This document shows, piece after piece, positions 43,515 through 49,545 of a stretch of DNA of 49,545 nucleotides. Source of the DNA: DATGZX01 sp035296965 (GTDB lineage Bacteria > Planctomycetota > Planctomycetia > Gemmatales > Gemmataceae); NCBI GenBank assembly GCA_035296965.1, contig DATGZX010000400.1, positions 1 through 49,545 on the forward strand, read 5' to 3'. Position numbers and translations under genes: made by a program. Every line of letters starts with the position of its first letter. Position 1 is the stretch's first letter. Under the pieces are notes generated by a model. The model had not been told where the DNA came from. It saw only the letters and a program-made list of their open reading frames with translations, and did not search any database.

Positions 43515-46500
43515 TTAGCCACGATTCGTCGCCTTGTGCGCCGGCTGCTCCTGGAGTTTGTGTGCCGCCTCGACCGCCCGCCGGAACTCAGGCTCGTTGC
43601 GGATAGGATCTAGATCCGTGTCCTGATCGACGATATCGAGTCCGTAGCCGCTGCGCAGGGCCGCCGCCAGGAGTGAGAACGCCCGAAACCTGTCTGCCGG
43701 GTTCTGGCGAGAGGTCAGGGCATATATGCAGGCGACCTGATAGAGGTTGGGAGGTCGGCCATCGAGGAGCACTGCTTCTTCTGCATCCGCCAATGCGGCA
43801 GCGCGTTTCCCCAGACGGGCCAGATGCACTCCCCGACCGGCGCGGGCTAGCACGAAGTCCGGGTTCAGAGAAACAGCTTTGTTCAGGACGCGGACGGCGT
43901 CTTCGTCGCGTCCCAGTTTTTCGCCAAGCACATGTGCCTTGTCCTGCAGGGCATCGATCGACCGTGGGTTGATCTCCAGGGCCTTGTCAAAATCAGTCAG
44001 CGCCCCAAAAGGATTGTCGCCCATGCGGGCCTCGCCTCTGGCAATCCAGCTTTTCTCGTCGGCCGGCATAAGCAGTAATCCTTTCTCCATATCATCCTTG
44101 GCGCCTTCGAGGTCGAGCGCCTTTTCGCGAGCATAAGCACGCATGAAGTAGACCCGCGTCCGGGGCGTGCCCAGTTCCAGTGCCTGCGAGAGGTCACGAA
44201 TCGCTCCCGGGAAGTCGGCCAACCCTTCCTTTGCCAGGGCACGATTGATGAAGGCATCCGCCAGGTCAGGACGCAGCGCGATCGCTCGATCGAAATCTGC
44301 AGAGGATCGTTCGTAATGTTTTTGTCTCAGGTAGCACAGGCCACGGTTGTACCAGGGCCAAGGGGATTGCGGCCGCAATGCGATGCAGGCTGCATAGGCA
44401 GCCAACGCGTCCGCGTCCTGAGCCAGGGCGTCATGACAGTTGCCACGCACGCTCCAGGCAGGGAAGTTCTGCGGATCGCGCTGCGTCGCCTCGATGAGCA
44501 AGGGTAGTGCCTCGCGAAACTCTCCATCCTTCGCCAGTGCATGTGCAGTCAGATAGAGGTCCCGAACAGTTCGGATGGGAGTCTCTGCCGCTGCATCCCG
44601 CAGACGTTTCGCCTCCTTGAAATTGCCCAGGAGATCGGCCAACTCGGCCTGTTGCATCCAGTGGGCGCGCGACATCATACCTTTGCCGGCCCTCGTTTCC
44701 GCCAGCTCGGCGTAACCCAGGGCTACCTGGATCTGATCGTTTCGATCCGATGGCTTCGACTCATATCCTGCGATCTGTGAAGTCGCGTGCGCCAACAGCA
44801 GCAGCAGTTCGCCTGCTTCTGCGCGCAATTTGGCTTGATCGACATCGCTCAGGTATCTGACAGCCCTGGAGTTTCGCCAGTCGGGATTGTCGAGGACGTT
44901 GAAACGCTTTAGCCCAGCACGGCATTCTTCGATTCCCTCATGCAACTGTTCCTTCTCGATTTCGCGCGAACTGAGAAGGGTTTGGGCATTGCGCAGGTTG
45001 TCCTGCAGGCCGTTGAGCGAGTCGAGTGCCTCCTGGCGGGCCACGCTCTGTCCTCGGACTACAAAACCCGCAGTGAGCGCCGCGATGACGACGGCTGCAA
45101 CCACAGCCATGCTCGTCAAGGACGTGAGGGCGGGGTGCCTTCGCAGAAACTTGCGGCTCCTTTCGGTGAGCGATGGCTCGGGCGCATGCTTCAGCGACAG
45201 GTTCTGTAGATGACGCTCCAAGTCTTCCTGGAGATGCCGGGCATTTTGGTAACGCTTAGTAGGCTCTGCCGCGAGACAACGGTGGACAATCGATGCGACT
45301 GCGGGCGACACGGCCGGGTTACGAGTTTGCAGTGGGGTTGCCGGGTCGAGTCGATCCTGAATCATGTCATCGAGGATTTCACTCGTCAGGCCGCCGTACG
45401 ACCGGAAGGGATGCTTGCCGGCAAGGAGTTCATAGAGGATTACGCCCAAGGAGTAGACATCGCTACGGCCATCTACAGGGGCGGAAGAGCCGCGGAATGC
45501 CCGCAAGTGCTCCGGCGACATGTAAGGCAGCGTCCCTCCTATCGAAGCTGCGGCAGGCAGGGCGTTCGTCTTGGTGTCGGTCGCCAGGTTGAAGTCCAGC
45601 AACATCGGCTGTCCCTCGTCGGTCAGCAGGACGTTGGCGGGCTTCAGGTCGCGATGTAGAATCCCTCGTTCGTGGGCATGAGCCAATCCGTCTGCCAGCC
45701 GGGCAGCGATCCACAGGATTGCCTCGACATAGCTGAAACGTTCAAGCATATTCAGCGTAATGATCGCGCCATCGCCTTTGCCCGATGCCTGGGTAACTTG
45801 AGGCGGTGTCGCGGGCGCCTCGTTCTGCAATCTGGTCGTGGGCTCGAGGTAAGGCGCGCTGCTGTCAACTGGCAAACGGGTCGAGCCCTTGCGGTCGTTC
45901 AACGTACTGACGAGCACCTTCCCTGAGATGGGGATAGACTCTTCCTGTTCGACTTGCCGGAGCACATCGGCCAGAGTGGTAGCCCCAAAATAGGGCATGC
46001 AAACGGCCTGAAAAGGGCCGGTGCGGTGCATCGAATAAATCGGCACGATATTGGTATGCTGAAGCTGGGCGAGAGTCTGTGATTCACCAAGGATGTCAGT
46101 CGCCACCTTCAGGGCGACAAAACGCCCCGCCAACTCCGACTGTTCCGCCAGGTAGACCCGGCCGAATGCACCCCTTCCCAGCTCATCGATCAGACGAAAT
46201 CCGAGAAACTCGGTGCCGATGTCGGGAAAAGTGGTCAATGCCTCGGCCAGCCGAGCGGCAGCGCGCGGATTGGAGAAATGTGCCTGCGTAAAGAACTGTA
46301 CCGGAACTCGCTCAACGTCCAATCCCTGGCACCAATTCTCGAACGATTGGTCATTGGCATCGCCGTGATTCGTGTAGAAGCGTTGATAGGCACGCGCAGC
46401 TGCATCGAGGCTGACGGACCAGGCCTGAGCGATTCCACTGCCCCCGAGTCCCGCTCTCTGGCGCGCGCTATCGCTGCACTCGCAAGATTCGCTCGCGCGT

Positions 46501-46895
46501 TCTTGCGAATTTGAGGCGCAAAAGGAATCAGGGTTGGGCCAGGTGCTCGTATCGATGCCGAAGTGCTGTCGATATTCCTGCAGCGAGGGCTTCTCGCCTG
46601 CTTGGCGACGCAAACGATACTCTTCAAAAGCAATCGCAGCTAAGGCTTCCTTCGCCTGAAAAAGCTCGGGGAAGGCTTCCTGGTATTCTTGCAGGTGCTT
46701 CGGCTGCGCGCGCCGCCAGGCATATTCCATCTCGACCCGGATGAGTTCGGGCAGGACCAGCCTGTAGAGCGGATGTTCCCGACCGGGAAGAAAGGCCGTC
46801 AATGGCTCCTTGCGACCGCCTTCTTGGGCGAATTCGAAAGCTGCGACAAAGTCATCGAGGCAAGGGGATGGCCGATCCGCTACGTTCAAAAGCAT
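43515..46895 (-). CDS. Large Ser/Thr protein kinase with membrane helix and TPR domain
   Basis: The 1126-residue protein has an N-terminal helical region (about 1-230) typical of planctomycete ECF-linked kinases (EYQEAFPELF, PSLQEYRQHFG). The kinase domain (about 231-560) has GRGAFG (240-245), Lys264 in VALKV, an insert of about 80 residues after the hinge (ATTLADVLRQ...), HRDLKPAN (Asp416), DFNLA with Asn436 where DFG is usual, GTLPYMSPEH and SDVYSLG. A membrane helix follows (about 592-614), then a helical stretch and TPRs (about 830-1075; W.vRGNCHDALAQDADALAAYA, PWYNRGLCYLRQKHYERSSADFDRAIAL). The ATG lies one base after the stop of the ECF gene. The TPR part should bind partners outside the membrane. 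ECF-STPK pairs of this kind are common in the phylum. Confidence 0.9.
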   Translation of the reverse strand: MLLNVADRPSPCLDDFVAAFEFAQEGGRKEPLTAFLPGREHPLYRLVLPELIRVEMEYAWRRAQPKHLQEYQEAFPELFQAKEALAAIAFEEYRLRRQAGEKPSLQEYRQHFGIDTSTWPNPDSFCASNSQERASESCECSDSARQRAGLGGSGIAQAWSVSLDAAARAYQRFYTNHGDANDQSFENWCQGLDVERVPVQFFTQAHFSNPRAAARLAEALTTFPDIGTEFLGFRLIDELGRGAFGRVYLAEQSELAGRFVALKVATDILGESQTLAQLQHTNIVPIYSMHRTGPFQAVCMPYFGATTLADVLRQVEQEESIPISGKVLVSTLNDRKGSTRLPVDSSAPYLEPTTRLQNEAPATPPQVTQASGKGDGAIITLNMLERFSYVEAILWIAARLADGLAHAHERGILHRDLKPANVLLTDEGQPMLLDFNLATDTKTNALPAAASIGGTLPYMSPEHLRAFRGSSAPVDGRSDVYSLGVILYELLAGKHPFRSYGGLTSEILDDMIQDRLDPATPLQTRNPAVSPAVASIVHRCLAAEPTKRYQNARHLQEDLERHLQNLSLKHAPEPSLTERSRKFLRRHPALTSLTSMAVVAAVVIAALTAGFVVRGQSVARQEALDSLNGLQDNLRNAQTLLSSREIEKEQLHEGIEECRAGLKRFNVLDNPDWRNSRAVRYLSDVDQAKLRAEAGELLLLLAHATSQIAGYESKPSDRNDQIQVALGYAELAETRAGKGMMSRAHWMQQAELADLLGNFKEAKRLRDAAAETPIRTVRDLYLTAHALAKDGEFREALPLLIEATQRDPQNFPAWSVRGNCHDALAQDADALAAYAACIALRPQSPWPWYNRGLCYLRQKHYERSSADFDRAIALRPDLADAFINRALAKEGLADFPGAIRDLSQALELGTPRTRVYFMRAYAREKALDLEGAKDDMEKGLLLMPADEKSWIARGEARMGDNPFGALTDFDKALEINPRSIDALQDKAHVLGEKLGRDEDAVRVLNKAVSLNPDFVLARAGRGVHLARLGKRAAALADAEEAVLLDGRPPNLYQVACIYALTSRQNPADRFRAFSLLAAALRSGYGLDIVDQDTDLDPIRNEPEFRRAVEAAHKLQEQPAHKATNRG

Positions 46896-46896
46896 G

Positions 46897-47571
46897 CTAC
46901 TCCTCTTCAGACAGAGCCACTTTCAAGAGATTGCGAGCCTCTTGAAGGATTCGTTCTACCGACCGCTTGGAACGGCCCGTTTGCTCGACGATCTGTGCAA
47001 TTTGGTATCCTTGGATGCGCAGCTCCACCATCCGTGCGTGTGGCGCGGGCATCTTCTGCAGTGCCTCGTCGACAACCATCTGGAGAAAATGGAAGTGGGC
47101 ATCATCCTGTTTGCTGCAATGAGCGGCACCCTGGATTTCCATGCCATTGGGGGTCAAACGAACATCGCGCTTGGCGGCCCGATGAAAAGCGCGTTTGGAG
47201 CGCATCTTGTTCAATGCGGTCACCAGCAGGATCTTCCAGAGTTCTTCGCCAGCGGGCACATCGTAATGGCCGCGCTTGGCCGCTTGAAAGAAGCTACGAA
47301 AGACCGATTGCACGACGTCCTCTGCATCCATCCTCCTTGCCAACTCCCCTGCGCAACGCGCGCTTGCAAGCGCGCGGATTCGCCCCGCATAGCGCAAATA
47401 AATCTGCGTAGCTGCGTCATCGCTGCCACGCTGAAAACGACGCAGCAGGGACTGATCGGAGGGCTCGGCGCCAGACTTGCCTGCCGAAGTCTCATCTGCC
47501 TTGTGGCGCGAGGCGTGACTCATGTCGATGCTGCCCAAAGAGAAACGCGATTTATCACTGGAATCCGCCAC
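46897..47571 (-). CDS. ECF-type sigma factor paired with the kinase-TPR gene
   Basis: The 224-residue frame begins with GTG 47571; an ATG 16 codons in (47523, MSHASRH) is an alternative start and there is no decisive ribosome site. Region 2 is MDAEDVVQSVFRSFFQAAKRG with DVPAGEELWKILLVTALNKMRSK, and region 4 is VELRIQGYQIAQIVEQTGRSKRSVERILQEARNLL. These are the signatures of the planctomycete ECF factors that sit upstream of kinases. The stop is one base before the kinase ATG, so both are made from one transcript. In relatives the kinase is thought to phosphorylate or control the sigma factor; that is a family-level idea, not seen here. Confidence 0.88.
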   Translation of the reverse strand: MADSSDKSRFSLGSIDMSHASRHKADETSAGKSGAEPSDQSLLRRFQRGSDDAATQIYLRYAGRIRALASARCAGELARRMDAEDVVQSVFRSFFQAAKRGHYDVPAGEELWKILLVTALNKMRSKRAFHRAAKRDVRLTPNGMEIQGAAHCSKQDDAHFHFLQMVVDEALQKMPAPHARMVELRIQGYQIAQIVEQTGRSKRSVERILQEARNLLKVALSEEE

Positions 47572-48047
47572 AAGCTCCGGGGCGACCGGATGTCCAAAGT
47601 CCGGAATGATTGTTCGTGGAAGGGCTAGCCGACTCGTAGCTGAAGGAGTGCGAAGGAAATCGCCAGCGATGTGGGTTCGATTGCGATCGTAGCTCGCTTG
47701 CGATCACGTTGAGACCTGTCGCCGGCTCGCTCCGTTGCTAAAGCCGGTATTCCCGGGATGCTGGCAATGACCGGGAGAAGCTGGTCACCCGCTGATGGTC
47801 GATCTCCACTCCTCTTGAGACAGGGCTTGTCCCACATTAAACATAGGTCACGTTGAACGAAGGCGAAGTGATTTGCACGAGGCTTCTACGACTGCTTGCT
47901 TGAAGCGACGGTTGCGGAGGGAAACATTACGCTGGTCAGCGCGCGTTCAGGCCGCATCGAAATTCTCTTGGCTTGCCCTAGACGGTCGGCGTCTCAAACG
48001 GAGGCGGCGAGGGAATGGGTCATAAGGACGCGGCATTGCAGATATCC
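47572..48047. other. Intergenic region
   Basis: This lies between two minus-strand genes. No gene is seen. It includes the promoter of the ECF-kinase unit; the imperfect repeats around 47680-47710 (TTGCGATCGTAGC, CTTGCGATCACG) could be operator-like. Confidence 0.4.
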
Positions 48048-49160
48048 CTACTCTGCTGCGATCAGGGCCATGACGGCCCATGCCGTCCCCGCGTCCGACA
48101 TGAACCAGTAGGCAAAATCATCTTCCCCACGTTTCTTGTTGATCGATAGTGCCGGCCAGGCGCCTTGCGGCAATTGATTCTTCTTCAGCCAGGACACGCC
48201 GCCCTGCAGATTGGGATCCCCGCGGGGAACCCCGGCCTTTCGCAGCGTGTAGACGGTGAGCCCGGTGGCATAGCTGTCAGGCAGGTCGGTTTCAGGGGCG
48301 AGCCGGCGTTTCGATGCTGCTGCGACGGAACTGGCGGACATGAGGTTCTTGAGGGTCCACCCTCCATCCTTCTGGCGCTTCTTGATCTCCTGAATCAAGT
48401 CTTGCCTCTCCTGATGGGCGAGGAGTCCCGTCAAGCGCGCCGAAGCCAGGAGCAGCCAAATTCGGTTGTGGAGGTTCTGGTTGGCGTACCGACTCTTCAG
48501 ATAGTTGCGCAACAGGTCGACGCGCGGCTCCAAGTGGGCGTCCGACCCATAGTAGCCCGGTGCGTTACCGATGGCATATGCGGCCAAGACTGCCCCATAG
48601 TACTCGGCGTCGGCCGACTCCCACGGTTCCAGACCAAAGCGAAGCCAATCCCAACCGCCAGGCCGATCTCCATTTTGCCGCTGCAGTTTCCACAAGCGCT
48701 CGATGGCCTGCAGCGTGGCCGGGCTCGGCTTCATCAAACCCCGGCTATCGTCGTTGATCGAAAGAATCAGCGCGCTGAGGACCGCCTCGGTGCCCCGCGA
48801 TTCCGCCTGCTTCGTTGCACTATCGTCGTAGAGCAGTTGATGGGTTTCGCTGCTGCGTACGCGGCGAGCGGTATCCTTCAGGAGTCGTGTCAATGGGGCA
48901 GGCTCGCTTTCGCCCAGCGCGTTCCGCAGCGCGGGCCGGGCCAGGGCATAGGGCACAGTCGTGTGACAGCAGAGGCAAGCAACCTTGCCGGCAGCATCGG
49001 TGTCGAGCAGCTTGCCGTTCTGAAACCAAAATGCAGTGCGCTCGTCCAGACGTGCTTTGGCCTTGGTTTTGTCCCAGGTGGGAGCATTGTCGGCGGCGCG
49101 CGCGCTTATGCAACACACCATTCCTGCAGCGACGGCTGACACCAAGAGATGCGTGGTCAT
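48048..49160 (-). CDS. Exported protein with CXXCH motif and prenyltransferase/squalene-cyclase-like repeats
   Basis: The 370-residue protein starts behind a perfect AGGAGG with six-base spacing. A signal peptide (LLVSAVAAGMVCCISARAA) is followed by VACLCCHTTVPYALARPAL, where C62-L-C-C-H66 is a CXXCH site that could hold haem c. The rest is an alpha/alpha toroid of the terpene-cyclase type: WKLQRQNGDRPGGWDW, QKDGGWTLKNL, SYATGLTVYTLRKAGV and GVSWLKKNQLPQGAW are repeats of the prenyltransferase/squalene oxidase family. No DxDD or QW-triad catalytic centre is evident, so it is not a true hopene cyclase. Similar proteins occur in planctomycetes next to Planctomycete cytochrome genes. Function unknown. 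Confidence 0.78.
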   Translation of the reverse strand: MTTHLLVSAVAAGMVCCISARAADNAPTWDKTKAKARLDERTAFWFQNGKLLDTDAAGKVACLCCHTTVPYALARPALRNALGESEPAPLTRLLKDTARRVRSSETHQLLYDDSATKQAESRGTEAVLSALILSINDDSRGLMKPSPATLQAIERLWKLQRQNGDRPGGWDWLRFGLEPWESADAEYYGAVLAAYAIGNAPGYYGSDAHLEPRVDLLRNYLKSRYANQNLHNRIWLLLASARLTGLLAHQERQDLIQEIKKRQKDGGWTLKNLMSASSVAAASKRRLAPETDLPDSYATGLTVYTLRKAGVPRGDPNLQGGVSWLKKNQLPQGAWPALSINKKRGEDDFAYWFMSDAGTAWAVMALIAAE

Positions 49161-49235
49161 GGTCGTCCTCCTGAGTGAGGATGTGTATGGCGACAGCCGG
49201 AAACTATGACGTGGACGAGCAAAGCACGATTCTTC

Positions 49236-49545
49236 TCATTTCGCCACGTATCCACCATCCACCATCAGATTCTCGGCCGTGATGAACGAGGCTTCGTCGG
49301 ACGCCAGAAACAAAATGGCGTAGGCGATCTCGCGCGGTTCCGCCAGGCGTTTGATCATGTGGGACGCGCCAAAGTCGGGATGCTGGTCGGCGGCGGCCCG
49401 GTCTAAACCTTTCTCCTTCGTGAGCCGTTCCACGATCGGCGTCCACACGGTGCCCGGGCAAACGGCGTTCACGCGGATATTGTCGGCCGCCAGGTCCAGT
49501 GCCATGCAGCGCGTCATATTAGCGATGGCTCCTTTACTGGCGTTG
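49236..49545 (-). CDS. Short-chain dehydrogenase/reductase, C-terminal part (start beyond the right edge)
   Basis: The minus frame is open to the right edge. The first residues inside the window are NASKGAIANMTRCMALDL, the SDR active-site helix in which Lys of YxxxK is seen and the Tyr lies just outside. Then follow IRVNAVCPGTVWTPI (the conserved PG), IKRLAEPREIAYAILFLASDEASFITAENLMVDGGY, the usual C-terminal half of classical SDRs. It would be an NAD(P)-dependent oxidoreductase; substrate unknown. It ends 76 bp before the start of the preceding-strand gene's end region, with no overlap. Confidence 0.9.
   Translation of the reverse strand, partial: NASKGAIANMTRCMALDLAADNIRVNAVCPGTVWTPIVERLTKEKGLDRAAADQHPDFGASHMIKRLAEPREIAYAILFLASDEASFITAENLMVDGGYVAK

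Overview
The window looks like a piece of a planctomycete chromosome, most likely from the Gemmataceae/Isosphaeraceae side of the phylum. This rests on gene content: ECF sigma factors beside Hanks-type Ser/Thr kinases, three secreted proteins with the planctomycete N-terminal LEPR-XLL type tag (ELLEARNLL, ELLEDRWLP, EHLESRLTP), DUF4214 tails, SdrD-B/CNA-B repeat arrays, and long GC-rich genes separated by roomy intergenic DNA. No rRNA, tRNA or CRISPR was seen.

Layout. 1-1241: 3' end of a giant Gly/Asn-rich surface repeat protein. 1242-2348: gene-poor, with a small broken minus-strand frame carrying an 11-bp triplication. 2349-3770: exported PhoPQ-related alpha/beta hydrolase. 4096-5966: overlapping two-gene unit of an ABC-type AAA ATPase and a PIN-like nuclease, the best candidate for an undescribed (defence-like) system. 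6217-8130: GH13 glycosidase. 8131-9351: gene-poor, with an IS91-type transposase remnant. 9352-14039 (minus): hybrid histidine kinase and a rare Ser/Thr kinase-REC-HD-GYP fusion. 14608-19554 (minus): secreted sedolisin with ten SdrD-B repeats and DUF4214. 20317-30146 (minus): a Tad pilus/secretion operon bracketed by an ECF sigma factor (upstream) and a membrane Ser/Thr kinase (downstream), interrupted by a 111-bp inverted-repeat element. 30909-36175 (plus): small ORF, triple-PAS hybrid kinase, secreted LEPR-XLL/DUF4214 protein. 36798-40869 (plus): RedB-like redoxin, membrane hybrid kinase split by a frameshift, and a response regulator with a Cys4 tail. 40954-42897 (minus): secreted metzincin-like protease. 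43515-47523 (minus): ECF sigma plus a very large Ser/Thr kinase-TPR protein. 48048-49545 (minus): exported CXXCH/prenyltransferase-repeat protein and a partial SDR oxidoreductase.

Together the region is dominated by signalling (three hybrid kinases, three Ser/Thr kinases, one orphan regulator, two ECF factors) and by cell-surface or secreted products (four large extracellular proteins and a Tad machine). The two ECF-STPK pairings suggest kinase-linked sigma control; the Tad locus sits inside one of them. All functions are assigned from sequence motifs seen here and knowledge of the families; none was checked by database search.
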